Shown: positions 31,551-41,713, counted from the stretch's first letter. The stretch: 64,000 nt of DNA from Pseudomonas viridiflava (GCF_900590755.1 NZ_UUOC01000004.1:1-64000); one strand, 5' to 3'. Notes: a model not told the origin generated them from the letters alone. A program made the numbers and translations.

Positions 31551-33353
31551 TTAATACCAGTTCTCCTGCATGTCCAGGCAAGTGCGGTCCCGCGCTTCAA
31601 GAATCGCCAGCTCGTGATGGCAGCTGGGCACTTCCCAGGTCAGGAAGTAGCGCGCCGCCTGCAGTTTGCCTTGATAGAAATCCTTATCGGCCTGGTTGCC
31701 ATTGGCGAGGCCCTGTTGGGCGTGAATCGCCTGTTCCAGCCAGCGCCAGCCGATCACGGTATGACCGAATGCTTTGAGGTAAAGCGCCGAGTTGGCCAGC
31801 GCTGCGTTGACCTTGCCCTGCGCCAGATCACCCAGCAGGCCGAGTGTCACAGCTTGCAGGCGCGCCACCAGCTGTTGCAGCGGCTGGTGCAGCTCGGTCA
31901 ATGCCTCATGGGCTTGAGCGCGTTGGCAGGTGTCGGCAATCAGCCGCAACAACTGCTTGAGTCCCGCGCCACCCTCTTGCGCCAGCTTGCGCCCCAGCAA
32001 ATCCAGGGACTGAATGCCGTTGGTGCCTTCGTGAATCGGATTAAGGCGGTTGTCGCGGTAATACTGCTCAACCGGGTATTCCCGGGTGTAACCGTGGCCG
32101 CCAAGAATCTGGATCGCCAGCTCGTTGGCCTTCAGGCAAAACTCCGAAGGCCAGGCTTTGACGATGGGCGTCAGCAAATCCAGGAGCTGCTGGGCCTGTT
32201 GGCGGACCTCCGGGGTTTCTCCGGTGGTGGTGTCATCGAACAGTCTGGCGGCATACAAGCCCAGATCGAACGCACCTTCGACATAGGCTTTTTGCGTGAG
32301 CAGCATGCGTCGCACGTCTGCGTGCTGAATGATGGGCACCGGCGCGCTGTCCGGGCTTTTATTGTCTGGCAGGCGACCTTGTGGCCGATCGCGGGCGTAA
32401 TCCAGCGAGTACAGATAACCCGCATAACCCAGCATCACGGCGCCCATGCCGACGCCGATGCGCGCTTCGTTCATCATCTGGAACATATAGCTCAAGCCCT
32501 GATGCGCCTTGCCCACCAGATAGCCGACACAGTTTCCGTTATCACCGAAGTTCAGCGCCGTCGAGGTTGTGCCGCGCCAGCCCATCTTGTGAAACAGCCC
32601 GGCCAGGATCACGTCATTGCGCGGGCCGAGGCTGCCGTCTTCGTTAACCAGAAACTTCGGCACGATGAACAGGGAAATGCCTTTGACACCGACAGGCGCA
32701 TCCGGGAGCTTGGCCAGGACCATGTGAACAATGTTCTCTGACAGCTGATGATCGCCCCCGGAGATAAAGATTTTGTTGCCGCGCAGGCGATAAGTACCGT
32801 CTTCAGCAGGTTCTGCGCGGGTGCGGATGTCCGACAGCGATGACCCGGCATGAGGTTCAGTGAGCGCCATGGTGCCGAAGAAGCGGCCATCGATCATTGG
32901 CTGCAGGAAGCGCTGTTTCTGTTCATCGCTGCCGAAGCTTTCGATCAGATTCGCCGCGCCCATGGTCAGGAATGGATAAGCCGTGGAGCCTGCGTTAGCG
33001 GCCTGAAAGTGCGCGAAACAGGCTTGGGACAACAGCGTCGGCAATTGCATGCCGCCGTCTTCGAAGCTGCGCGATGCGTTCAGAAAGCCCGCCTCAAGAA
33101 ACGCATCCACTGCTGGCTTGACCTCGGGGATCAGCAGCGCCTCGCCGTTTTCATAGCGCGGTTCGTTTTCATCGGCCTTGCGGTTGTGGGGGGCGAAGTA
33201 CTTTTCGGCAATGGTGCGTGCTGTGCCGATGGCCGCGTCGAAGGTCTCCCGATTGTGCTCGGCAAACCGCTCACGCCGGGTCAGGGCTTCGGCGTCCAGC
33301 ACCTCATAGAGTTCGAACGCCAGATTGCGGGAACTGAGCAGCAACTCGGACAT
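31551..33353 (-). CDS. Acyl-CoA dehydrogenase
   Basis: 600-aa flavoprotein for the first step of fatty-acid beta-oxidation. FAD/substrate motifs include GTMALTEPHAGSSLSDI and KIFISGGDHQL; the typical C-terminal region has ILGGHGYTREYPVEQYYRDNRLNPIHEGTNGIQ with the probable catalytic Glu in IHEGTN. The extra C-terminal domain of about 130 residues places it in the longer (about 590-600 aa) bacterial subgroup. It is alone between two repeat elements. Confidence 0.9.
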   Translation of the reverse strand: MSELLLSSRNLAFELYEVLDAEALTRRERFAEHNRETFDAAIGTARTIAEKYFAPHNRKADENEPRYENGEALLIPEVKPAVDAFLEAGFLNASRSFEDGGMQLPTLLSQACFAHFQAANAGSTAYPFLTMGAANLIESFGSDEQKQRFLQPMIDGRFFGTMALTEPHAGSSLSDIRTRAEPAEDGTYRLRGNKIFISGGDHQLSENIVHMVLAKLPDAPVGVKGISLFIVPKFLVNEDGSLGPRNDVILAGLFHKMGWRGTTSTALNFGDNGNCVGYLVGKAHQGLSYMFQMMNEARIGVGMGAVMLGYAGYLYSLDYARDRPQGRLPDNKSPDSAPVPIIQHADVRRMLLTQKAYVEGAFDLGLYAARLFDDTTTGETPEVRQQAQQLLDLLTPIVKAWPSEFCLKANELAIQILGGHGYTREYPVEQYYRDNRLNPIHEGTNGIQSLDLLGRKLAQEGGAGLKQLLRLIADTCQRAQAHEALTELHQPLQQLVARLQAVTLGLLGDLAQGKVNAALANSALYLKAFGHTVIGWRWLEQAIHAQQGLANGNQADKDFYQGKLQAARYFLTWEVPSCHHELAILEARDRTCLDMQENWY

Positions 33354-33460
33354 GACCCTGTACCTTTTTGTTGGAGTGGTCAGAGTCTAGGCCGGTGTTT
33401 TTGGGCTGCACAGGATGATTGATTTGGGTGATGGTGGGGGCTGTGCCATACCCAGGTCCC

Positions 33461-33562
33461 GTAGGAGCGCGCTGGCCCGCGATGGCGTCCGGTCAGTTGA
33501 TGAATATGTCGTGTGCATAATCCAATCGTCCGAATGCGGCCCAGACCAAGCGCGCTCCTACG
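33461..33562. repeat. REPIN-type inverted repeat (GTAGGAGCGCGCTGGCCCGC family)
   Basis: GTAGGAGCGCGCTGGCCCGC at the left is matched imperfectly by GACCAAGCGCGCTCCTAC at the right, about 60 bases apart. It lies upstream of the acyl-CoA dehydrogenase. Confidence 0.6.
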
Positions 33563-33580
33563 GAATACTGCGCGAGTTCG

Positions 33581-34732
33581 TTACGCCAACAACCTCAACA
33601 GCGTAGTAGTCGAGCCGGAAGTCCCGCCGACAACGATTTTTCCGTCAGGCTGGACCGTCACGCTTTTAACGAAGCCGATCTGCTCGTCGGTGAAGGTGAT
33701 TGAGCCGGTGGCATCGGTGCCGAATTCGATATCCAGCCCGCCATCCGGGAAGTAACGGGTCAGTTTGTTCCCAGTCATCACGCCACGATGGGCCACCAGG
33801 ATTTTGCCGTCTGCTTGCAGGGCCATGTCTTCGCCAATTTCGCCCGGGACGCGCAATGGCTCGCCGCGGTTGAATGCCACGTCGATTTGTCCGGTGCTCG
33901 TCAGGCCAATCAGGTAACTGGTCGCGCTATTGTCGATGTTTGAGCTGTTGATAAGTGCAACGATTTTGCCGTTGCCGAGCTCGATCACTCGGCGGCATGC
34001 CGTGTAACGGGCATCGATCATCCTGACCGCGTACACGCCGCCGTCGGCAAAACCCAGATCCAGTTCGCCCGCGTCATTCATGCGCAGGATAAAACCGTCA
34101 TTACCAACTTCGCCCGCCAAATAGAACGCCGTGGTATTAACACTGCGCGCCATATGCAGGGTAGATACATATGTATTACCGGTCAGGAAAGTTGCGATGC
34201 CTGCGTTGCCAAAACTACCGTCTTGTTCTCCGTCAAAGTGATGGCGATGAACGACGCCGCCGCTGCGGTTTGATGTGGCGAGCAGGAACTTGTCATCCAG
34301 ACCCAATAGTCGCGGCGTTGAGGATTGCGGACCCACGGCGATATCGCGGATGGAAATGAACTTGCCGTTCTGATCATAGTTGATCAGTGGAAGTTGGCTG
34401 TATGCTGCGCCGGTAACAAAGAATGATCCGTCGGTCAGCCTGGCGATGCTGCTGACGCTGGCTGCAAGGTTAACGGGGGGCACCGTGGTCAGGCCATCCT
34501 GCGTATCACCGAAGCGGGTGTCAAAGGCACCATCATCAATGAGGGCGCCAACGCCTGGGATCGGCAGGTCAGGAGTTTCCCGCTCGTAGGAGCCATAGAT
34601 CATCAAGCGGCGACCGGTCGCATCCAGGGCCAGGTTGGACAGGTCATTGCGGAAGTTGCCTGGCGGACGGACGTCGAGTTTGCCATTTACACCAAATGTT
34701 GGGTCCAGCTCATTACGTTGAGTTTGAGTCAT
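33581..34732 (-). CDS. Delta-60 repeat beta-propeller-like protein
   Basis: 383 aa made of several repeats of about 50-60 residues ending in patterns such as QADGKILVAHRG and QPDGKIVVGGTSG, preceded by LDxxFGxxG-type segments (LDPTFGVNG, FDTRFGDTQ, LDLGFADGG, LDIEFGTDA). These match delta-60 (TIGR02608) repeats. There is no signal peptide. Function is unknown. A long AT-rich stretch lies upstream. Confidence 0.75.
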   Translation of the reverse strand: MTQTQRNELDPTFGVNGKLDVRPPGNFRNDLSNLALDATGRRLMIYGSYERETPDLPIPGVGALIDDGAFDTRFGDTQDGLTTVPPVNLAASVSSIARLTDGSFFVTGAAYSQLPLINYDQNGKFISIRDIAVGPQSSTPRLLGLDDKFLLATSNRSGGVVHRHHFDGEQDGSFGNAGIATFLTGNTYVSTLHMARSVNTTAFYLAGEVGNDGFILRMNDAGELDLGFADGGVYAVRMIDARYTACRRVIELGNGKIVALINSSNIDNSATSYLIGLTSTGQIDVAFNRGEPLRVPGEIGEDMALQADGKILVAHRGVMTGNKLTRYFPDGGLDIEFGTDATGSITFTDEQIGFVKSVTVQPDGKIVVGGTSGSTTTLLRLLA

Positions 34733-34953
34733 TTGTTTAATCTCTGATTGCGGTAATTATGTGTTTTTCGAGAGATGCTTGTTGATCAATCGATAATGCG
34801 TTTAATCACAACAGTTCAGAGGGTGCAATAATTTTTTTGTGTGGTTTTTAGAGTTTTTTAAAAGGTAATATTTATGTAGCGTCTGAGGTATATAAAACTT
34901 AATTTTCAGCGAATCAAGAAGCTGTTTAGTTGTCAAGTAATGCGAATCAAATT
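34733..34953. other. AT-rich intergenic region upstream of the delta-60 gene
   Basis: About 220 bases of clearly lower GC than the surroundings, with runs of A and T. No open frame, repeat or recognisable operator. It should hold the promoter of the delta-60 gene. Confidence 0.5.
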
Positions 34954-34984
34954 AAAAAAAAAGAGAGCCGAAGCTCTCTTTTTT
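34954..34984 (-). terminator. Rho-independent terminator after putA (bidirectional in form)
   Basis: Stem AAGAGAGC/GCTCTCTT with a CGAA loop, flanked by A-run and T-run on both sides. It begins about 20 bases past the putA stop and should end the putA transcript; the T-tract on the other strand would allow it to work in both directions. Confidence 0.85.
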
Positions 34985-35002
34985 CAGTTGCCACTCAAAC
35001 CA

Positions 35003-38000
35003 TCAACCGATGGTCATCAGGCTTGCGTTACCGCCCGCTGCGGCGGTGTTGACGCTTAATGCGCGTTCGATCACCAGGCGCTCCAGTGCAACGTTTGTTT
35101 CGCCATGGGACAGGCCGTTGACGCCGACAATGGCGCCTGCACGCTGAGCAACTTGCTCGCAGACTTCGCGCAACTGGTCCGAGTCGCCGTGATGCAGAAC
35201 CGCATCGATCAGCACCTCGTCTTTGCTCCAGTCGGCAACCAGCTTGATCCGCGCCTGGACTTCTTTCGGCAGGCGAGCACGCAGTGGCTTGCCGAGCGCA
35301 TTGTCCGGCCAGACCGCGCTGCTACCCACGGCCAGAACGGCAGCCAGTTGGGTCAACAGATCGCTCTCCGCTTCGGCAAGGCACAGAACATGCTCGCGAG
35401 GCAGGATGCTGTAGCTGTTGCGCTCGCCGGTCGGGCCAGCCAGCAGGCGGGTGATACCGCTTTGCGATTGCAGCGCAAACTGGCTGCATAGCTGATCCAG
35501 CTCAGGTTGCTGATTGCTGGCTGCCCAGGTTTTCAGTGCCTTTAGCGGTTGGCTCATGGCTTCACGCATGCGGGTGTCCGGCGCTGCCAGTGTATCGCCA
35601 CGCACGAAGGACTGTTCGATGGCATCCACCGGACGAGTCGACAGCAGGCGATACAGGTACAGCGGGCCGCCAGCTTTCGGACCGGTGCCCGACAGGCCTT
35701 CGCCGCCGAATGGCTGTACACCGACCACGGCACCGACGATGTTGCGGTTAACGTAGACGTTGCCCGCGTTGACGTTGTCGATGACCTTGGCGATGGTCTC
35801 GTCGATACGAGTGTGCACGCCGAGGGTCAGGCCGTAACCGGAGGCATTGATCTGGCCGATCAACTGGTCCAGCTCTTTGCGCTTGTAGCGAACCACGTGC
35901 AGCACCGGGCCGAAGATTTCCCGTTGCAGCTCGTCGAAGCTTTCCAGCTCGATCAGGGTTGGCATCACGTAAGTGCCGCGCTTGATCTCCGCGCTGTCGG
36001 CGATGGCGACCTGATAGACCGTGCGGCCTTTATCGCGCATGCCTTGAATGTGCTTGTCGATGCCAGCCTTGGCTTCGGCGTCGATGACCGGGCCGATGTC
36101 CACGGACAGGCGCTCCGGGTTGCCCAGACGGCATTCAGCCATGGCGCCCTTGAGCATTTCGATCACGCGATCGGCCGAGTCTTCTTGCAGGCAGAGAACC
36201 CGCAGAGCGGAGCAGCGTTGACCGGCGCTGTCGAACGCCGATGAAACCACGTCGATAACCACTTGTTCGGTCAGCGCCGAGGAGTCGACGATCATTGCGT
36301 TCTGGCCGCCGGTTTCGGCGATCAGCGGGATCGGACGGCCCTGAGCATCCAGGCGACCGGCAATGTTGCGTTGCAGCAGACGGGCGACTTCGGTGGAGCC
36401 GGTGAACATCACGCCTTTGACCCGATCGTCACCGACCAGACGCGCGCCGACGGTTTCGCCGCGACCTGGCAACAGCTGCACCACGCCCTCCGGAATACCG
36501 GCTTCCAACAGAATGCGTACGGCTTGAGCGGCCACCAGCGGAGTCTGCTCGGCGGGTTTCGCCAGGACCGGGTTACCGGCGGCCAGTGCAGCGGCAACCT
36601 GACCGCTGAAAATTGCCAGCGGGAAGTTCCACGGGCTGATGCAGACCACCGGGCCGAGTGGGCGATGGGCGTCGTTGCTGAAATCATTGCGCGCCTGGAC
36701 GGCGTAGTAGCGCAGGAAGTCCACTGCTTCGCGGACTTCGGCGATGGCGTTGGCGAAGGTCTTGCCGGCTTCGCGAGCCAACAGGCCCATGAGTGGCTGG
36801 ATCTCGGCTTCCATCAGGTCGGCGGCGCGTTCCAGAATTGCGGCGCGCTCGGCGGGCGGTGTGGCCTGCCAGATCGGGCCGGAACTCAGGGCGCAAAGCA
36901 AAGCATTGTCGACATCTTCCAGGCTGGCTTCCTGCACATGACCGACCACATCACGCAAGTCGGATGGGTTCAGCAGCGCAGTTGACGTGCCTTCGCCGGC
37001 CGGGCAGCCCAGCATCGGCGCCGCTTTCCAGTCGTTATGCGCGGTGGCTAACAGGGCTGAAGACAGCGAGCCCAGACGATGTTCGTTGGCCAGGTCGATG
37101 CCACTGGAGTTGGCGCGTTCTGCGCCGTACAGGTCACGCGGCAATGGGATGCGCGGGTGCGGCAGGCCGAAACCGCCTTCCTGCGTGGCCATGCGCTCGA
37201 TGCTCGCTACCGGATCGGCTACCAGTTCCTGAATCGAGATGGACTGGTCGGCGATGCGGTTGACGAAAGAGGTGTTGGCGCCGTTTTCCAGCAGGCGACG
37301 TACCAGATAAGCCAGCAATGTTTCGTGGGTGCCCACCGGAGCGTAGACGCGGCACGGTCGGTTCAGCTTGCCGTCGGCCACTTTGCCCACGACCTGCTCG
37401 TAAAGCGGTTCGCCCATGCCGTGCAGGCACTGGAATTCGTACTGGCCGGGGTAATAGTTCTGACCGGCGATGTGGTAAATGGCCGACAGAGTGTGGGCGT
37501 TGTGCGTGGCGAATTGCGGATAGATGGCTTCCGGCACCGACAGCAGTTTGCGGGCGCAGGCGATGTAGGAGACGTCGGTGTACACCTTGCGGGTGTAGAC
37601 CGGATAGCCTTCAAGGCCTTCGACCTGGGCGCGTTTGATTTCGCTGTCCCAGTACGCGCCCTTCACCAGACGAATCATCAGGCGATGACGGCTGCGACGT
37701 GCGAGGTCGATCACGTAGTCGATCACATACGGGCAGCGTTTCTGATACGCCTGGATCACGAAGCCGATGCCGTTCCAGCCGGTCAGCTGTGGTTCGAAGC
37801 ACAGGCGCTCAAGCAGATCCAGCGACAGCTCCAGGCGGTCTGCTTCTTCGGCGTCGATGTTCAGGCCGATGTCGTATTGCTTGGCCAGCAGGGTCAGGGA
37901 CAGCAGGCGCGGATACAGCTCTTCCATGACGCGCTCGTACTGAGCACGGCTGTAGCGCGGATGCAGGGCAGACAGCTTGATGGAAATGCCCGGGCCTTCA

Positions 38001-38956
38001 TAAATGCCACGGCCGTGGGAAGCCTTGCCGATGGAGTGGATCGCCTGCTCGTAGGAGGCCAGGTATTTCTGCGCGTCATGTTCGGTCAGTGCGGCTTCGC
38101 CGAGCATGTCGTATGAATAGCGGAAGCCTTTGGCTTCGAAGCGGCTGGCGTTGGCCAGGGCTTCACCGATGGTTTCACCAGTGACGAACTGCTCGCCCAT
38201 CAGGCGCATCGCCATGTCCACGCCTTTGCGGATCATCGGCTCGCCGCTCTTGCCGATGATGCGGCTCAGGGAGGAGGTCAGGCCCGCTTCGTTGTGCGTC
38301 GAGACTAGCTTGCCGGTTAGCAAAAGGCCCCAGGTCGCCGCGTTGACGAACAGAGAAGGGCTGTTGCCCAGATGCGGGTGCCAGTTGCCGGTGCTGATCT
38401 TGTCGCGGATCAGTGCATCGCGAGTGCCTTTGTCAGGGATGCGCAGCAGAGCTTCGGCGAGGCACATGAGTGCCACGCCTTCCTGGGACGACAGGGAAAA
38501 CTCCTGCAGCAGACCCTGAACGATGCCCGCACGGCCGCCAGCGCTTTTCTGGTTGCGCAGCTTTTCCGCGATTGAGGCGGCCAGCTTGTTAGTGGCTTCG
38601 GCCATCTGCACTGGCAGGCGTGCCTGCTCGATGAGCATCGGCACCACTTCCGGTTCCGGGCGGCGGTAGGCGGCGGTGATGGCTGCGCGCAGGACCGATT
38701 GCGGCAGGATGCTTTCGGCAAATTCCAGGAAGCACTGGTGCGCTGCGTCCACTGGCAAATCGCCGTGGTCGTCACCGTCTTTCGTCGCGCTACCGTTGAG
38801 GTCCGAAAGGGTTGCACCACCCTCGAGCTTTTCCAGGTAATTGAAAATTGCCTGTTTGATAAGCCAGTGCGGAGTCCGGTCAATGGACTGAGCGGCTGCT
38901 TTCAATCGCTCGCGGGTCGGGTCGTCGAGTTTGACACCCAGGGTGGTGGTCGCCAT
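35003..38956 (-). CDS. putA: Trifunctional PutA: proline dehydrogenase/P5C dehydrogenase/repressor
   Basis: 1317 aa. Residues 1-47 form a ribbon-helix-helix DNA-binding domain (TTTLGVKLDDPTRERLKAAA). The FAD-dependent proline dehydrogenase domain follows (about 240-570; KLSALHPRYS and RLVKGAYWDSE). The NAD-dependent P5C dehydrogenase domain (about 650-1120) carries GGQNAMIVDSSAL and the catalytic Cys in SAGQRCSALR. A C-terminal domain completes the long PutA type. It oxidises proline to glutamate and represses put genes when proline is absent. Divergent from putP, with PutA sites between them. Confidence 0.96.
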   Translation of the reverse strand: MATTTLGVKLDDPTRERLKAAAQSIDRTPHWLIKQAIFNYLEKLEGGATLSDLNGSATKDGDDHGDLPVDAAHQCFLEFAESILPQSVLRAAITAAYRRPEPEVVPMLIEQARLPVQMAEATNKLAASIAEKLRNQKSAGGRAGIVQGLLQEFSLSSQEGVALMCLAEALLRIPDKGTRDALIRDKISTGNWHPHLGNSPSLFVNAATWGLLLTGKLVSTHNEAGLTSSLSRIIGKSGEPMIRKGVDMAMRLMGEQFVTGETIGEALANASRFEAKGFRYSYDMLGEAALTEHDAQKYLASYEQAIHSIGKASHGRGIYEGPGISIKLSALHPRYSRAQYERVMEELYPRLLSLTLLAKQYDIGLNIDAEEADRLELSLDLLERLCFEPQLTGWNGIGFVIQAYQKRCPYVIDYVIDLARRSRHRLMIRLVKGAYWDSEIKRAQVEGLEGYPVYTRKVYTDVSYIACARKLLSVPEAIYPQFATHNAHTLSAIYHIAGQNYYPGQYEFQCLHGMGEPLYEQVVGKVADGKLNRPCRVYAPVGTHETLLAYLVRRLLENGANTSFVNRIADQSISIQELVADPVASIERMATQEGGFGLPHPRIPLPRDLYGAERANSSGIDLANEHRLGSLSSALLATAHNDWKAAPMLGCPAGEGTSTALLNPSDLRDVVGHVQEASLEDVDNALLCALSSGPIWQATPPAERAAILERAADLMEAEIQPLMGLLAREAGKTFANAIAEVREAVDFLRYYAVQARNDFSNDAHRPLGPVVCISPWNFPLAIFSGQVAAALAAGNPVLAKPAEQTPLVAAQAVRILLEAGIPEGVVQLLPGRGETVGARLVGDDRVKGVMFTGSTEVARLLQRNIAGRLDAQGRPIPLIAETGGQNAMIVDSSALTEQVVIDVVSSAFDSAGQRCSALRVLCLQEDSADRVIEMLKGAMAECRLGNPERLSVDIGPVIDAEAKAGIDKHIQGMRDKGRTVYQVAIADSAEIKRGTYVMPTLIELESFDELQREIFGPVLHVVRYKRKELDQLIGQINASGYGLTLGVHTRIDETIAKVIDNVNAGNVYVNRNIVGAVVGVQPFGGEGLSGTGPKAGGPLYLYRLLSTRPVDAIEQSFVRGDTLAAPDTRMREAMSQPLKALKTWAASNQQPELDQLCSQFALQSQSGITRLLAGPTGERNSYSILPREHVLCLAEAESDLLTQLAAVLAVGSSAVWPDNALGKPLRARLPKEVQARIKLVADWSKDEVLIDAVLHHGDSDQLREVCEQVAQRAGAIVGVNGLSHGETNVALERLVIERALSVNTAAAGGNASLMTIG

Positions 38957-39027
38957 GTGCTGTCCTCATCGTGCCACTGCATTGTGGCCTTGGTTGTCGG
39001 ACAAGATTATCGATGCGTCTCGTCGGG

Positions 39028-39225
39028 TGCAACCGGGTGCAACCCTTTTTTCATTGATTATTTCTGTCTGCTGCCAAACGGTTGATTTGCCCTGACGAGC
39101 CTGCACGAACCTGGTGCCTAGGGCTCTGGTAGAAGGTATGTGATGCTCTGGAATGAGGCATCCATTCGTCAAAAACAGAAAAATCCTGCGGGCAGGTGCA
39201 ACTTTTCAGCGGTAAATAGGTTGCA
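39028..39225. promoter_or_regulatory. PutA operator region: four GTTGCA-type sites between putA and putP
   Basis: Exact GTTGCA hexamers or their complement TGCAAC occur at 39028-39033, 39038-39043, 39197-39202 and 39220-39225, within the 455-base divergent region. The first two are 10 bases apart, one helical turn. GTTGCA is the site bound by the E. coli PutA ribbon-helix-helix domain, and the same domain is present in this PutA. Chance would give about 0.2 copies in this length. Confidence 0.65.
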
Positions 39226-39411
39226 CCGGCCTCGAGTTGTTGAATAGGATGCGTCGCAATGTCGCAACCACGATTGAGAAATGCTCCAATAACTGAGGTT
39301 TTCACCCGAAAAACCCGGTAAGCATGGCTGGCTTTTGATCGGACGAAGGTTCGGTACGTCACGGTGTGACGGCAGTTGGCGTTTATAAAAACAATGCCCA
39401 GGCGAAATACA

Positions 39412-40902
39412 ATGACTGTCAGCAATCCCACCCTGATCACGTTCGTGATCTATATCGCAGCAATGGTTCTGATTGGCCTGATGGCTTATCGCTCGACCAA
39501 TAACCTCTCCGATTACATTCTGGGCGGACGCAGCTTGGGCAGCGTCGTGACGGCCTTGTCGGCGGGTGCTTCGGACATGAGCGGCTGGTTGTTGATGGGC
39601 TTGCCGGGTGCCATTTACATGTCAGGCCTGTCGGAGAGCTGGATTGCCATCGGCTTGATCGTGGGTGCTTATCTGAACTGGCTGTTTGTAGCCGGTCGTC
39701 TGCGCGTACAGACCGAACACAACGGCGACGCCCTGACCCTGCCGGACTACTTTTCCAGCCGTTTTGAAGACAAGAGCGGTCTGCTGCGGGTGATCTCGGC
39801 GGTAGTCATTCTGGTGTTCTTCACCATCTATTGCGCTTCGGGCATCGTCGCCGGTGCGCGGCTGTTTGAAAGCACCTTCGGCATGTCTTACGAGACGGCC
39901 TTGTGGGCTGGCGCTGCGGCAACCATCGCGTACACCTTCGTCGGTGGTTTCCTTGCTGTGAGCTGGACCGACACGGTTCAAGCGACGCTGATGATTTTTG
40001 CGCTGATCCTCACGCCAATCATTGTGCTGCTGGCCACCGGTGGTGTGGATGCGACGTTCCTGGCGATTGAAGCCAAGGACCCAACCAACTTCGACATGTT
40101 CAAGAACACCAGCATCATCGGCATCATTTCCCTGATGGGCTGGGGGCTGGGTTATTTCGGTCAGCCGCACATTCTGGCGCGTTTCATGGCGGCGGATTCG
40201 GTGAAGTCCATTGCCAGTGCGCGCCGCATTTCCATGACCTGGATGATCCTGTGTCTGGGCGGTACGGTCGCAGCGGGTTTCTTCGGCATCGCCTACTTCT
40301 CGGCGCACCCTGAAGTGGCGGGCCCGGTGACGGAAAACCCTGAGCGTGTCTTTATCGAACTGGCCAAGCTGCTGTTCAATCCATGGGTAACCGGCGTGCT
40401 GCTCTCGGCCATTCTGGCTGCAGTGATGAGCACTTTGAGCTGCCAGTTGCTGGTGTGCTCCAGCGCCTTGACTGAAGACTTCTACAAGGCATTCCTGCGC
40501 AAAAACGCTTCGCAGAAAGAGCTGGTCTGGGTTGGTCGCGGGATGGTGCTGCTGATCGCTATCATCGCCATCATTCTGGCGGCAAACCCTGGAAACCGCG
40601 TACTGGGTCTGGTGAGCTACGCCTGGGCTGGTTTCGGTGCTGCGTTCGGTCCAGTGGTGCTGATCTCGGTATTGTGGAAAGGCATGACCCGCAACGGCGC
40701 GCTGGCTGGTGTACTGGTGGGTGCGATCACGGTGATCGTCTGGAAGCAACTGGGTATCTGGGGTCTGTACGAAATCATCCCTGGCTTCATCTTCGCCAGC
40801 ATCGCGATCATCGTGTTCAGCCTGATCGGCAAAGGCCCGTCGGCGAGCATGCAAAACCGCTTTGATCTGGCAGAGCAGGAGTTCAAGGCGGCTACCCGCT
40901 AA
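39412..40902 (+). CDS. putP: Sodium/proline symporter
   Basis: 496 aa, about 13 membrane helices, SSS family. Residues TNNLSDYILGGRSLGSVVTALSAGASDMSGWLL match the PutP N-terminus, including the sodium-site region. ATG 39412 gives the same start as E. coli PutP and follows AGGCGA; ATG 39376 and 39394 lack a ribosome site. It takes up proline for PutA. Confidence 0.95.
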   Translation: MTVSNPTLITFVIYIAAMVLIGLMAYRSTNNLSDYILGGRSLGSVVTALSAGASDMSGWLLMGLPGAIYMSGLSESWIAIGLIVGAYLNWLFVAGRLRVQTEHNGDALTLPDYFSSRFEDKSGLLRVISAVVILVFFTIYCASGIVAGARLFESTFGMSYETALWAGAAATIAYTFVGGFLAVSWTDTVQATLMIFALILTPIIVLLATGGVDATFLAIEAKDPTNFDMFKNTSIIGIISLMGWGLGYFGQPHILARFMAADSVKSIASARRISMTWMILCLGGTVAAGFFGIAYFSAHPEVAGPVTENPERVFIELAKLLFNPWVTGVLLSAILAAVMSTLSCQLLVCSSALTEDFYKAFLRKNASQKELVWVGRGMVLLIAIIAIILAANPGNRVLGLVSYAWAGFGAAFGPVVLISVLWKGMTRNGALAGVLVGAITVIVWKQLGIWGLYEIIPGFIFASIAIIVFSLIGKGPSASMQNRFDLAEQEFKAATR

Positions 40903-40916
40903 ATCAACCTGTGACC

Positions 40917-41007
40917 TGTGGGACCGGCTTTAGCCGGGAAGAGTCCAGTACATTCGCGACATATTTGTTGACTGGAATGCTGTCTTCCCGGCTAAAGCCG
41001 GTCCCAC
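40917..41007. repeat. REPIN-type inverted repeat (GTGGGACCGGCTTTAGCCGG family)
   Basis: Facing copies between the converging putP and alginate lyase genes, beginning 15 bases after the putP stop. Confidence 0.75.
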
Positions 41008-41041
41008 GGTCTGGTGCCAGCCCACAGGGTTGTGTGATGCG

Positions 41042-41713
41042 CTACGTCCTGTTGTGATCAATATCCAGCTTATAGAAGGTGGCCTTGCCGCCTTCGCTGC
41101 TGTAGCCCTTGTTGTCCTGCACGTAAACCCCGGCCTTGAAGTACAGCGGCTTGTCTCGCCAGGTGGCGCTGATCGGGGTGTTCCAGTTTTTGCCTCGGGC
41201 GCTGACGCTCAGCGCGCCGCCGGGGCTCAAGTGGATGATGTAATCGAATCGCTCATTGAGCGGCACGCCTTCAGCGATCTGAATCACGCGGCTTTCCTTG
41301 TCATCAAAGCGATTGCGAACCTTGGCGACGATGTTGCCGTTGTGCGTGGCGTCCTTGTATTGGTACTCGACCTTGAGCATGGGCTCGGTGCTGCCATATG
41401 CATGGATCTGGCCGATGACGATCTTGCCCGATGAAGGCACCTGATTCACTTCCAGCGTGGCATTCAGAAAGTTGTCCGCATCCGGATACATCCAGTTATG
41501 CAACGTGCCATCGGCCCAGGTTTCACGCAGTTCGCTGCGTGGGAATTTGGCATTGGCGGTCTTTGATCCGGTTACCGGCGACCAGAAAAAAATGTGTCCG
41601 GATTCGGACCGGAAGTACTTGCCGTCATAGCCTTTGACCAGCGCCGATGTCTCAACAGTTTTGGGGGGCGAACCCACAGGAATGCTCAGATTCCACGATG
41701 CCATGTCTACCAT
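41042..41713 (-). CDS. Alginate lyase, polysaccharide lyase family 7
   Basis: 223 aa. The three conserved PL7 strands are visible: RSELRE (59-64), QIHA (102-105) and YFKAGVY (191-197), supplying the active-site Arg, Gln/His and Tyr. The QIH form is found in lyases with some preference for guluronate-containing alginate. No signal peptide is present, so it is either cytoplasmic or secreted by another route. No alginate biosynthesis genes are in the window. Confidence 0.88.
   Translation of the reverse strand: MVDMASWNLSIPVGSPPKTVETSALVKGYDGKYFRSESGHIFFWSPVTGSKTANAKFPRSELRETWADGTLHNWMYPDADNFLNATLEVNQVPSSGKIVIGQIHAYGSTEPMLKVEYQYKDATHNGNIVAKVRNRFDDKESRVIQIAEGVPLNERFDYIIHLSPGGALSVSARGKNWNTPISATWRDKPLYFKAGVYVQDNKGYSSEGGKATFYKLDIDHNRT

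Noticed and set aside
39622..40854. Open frame of about 410 codons opposite putP
   Set aside because: His/Gln-rich composition typical of antisense reading of a membrane protein; no domain.
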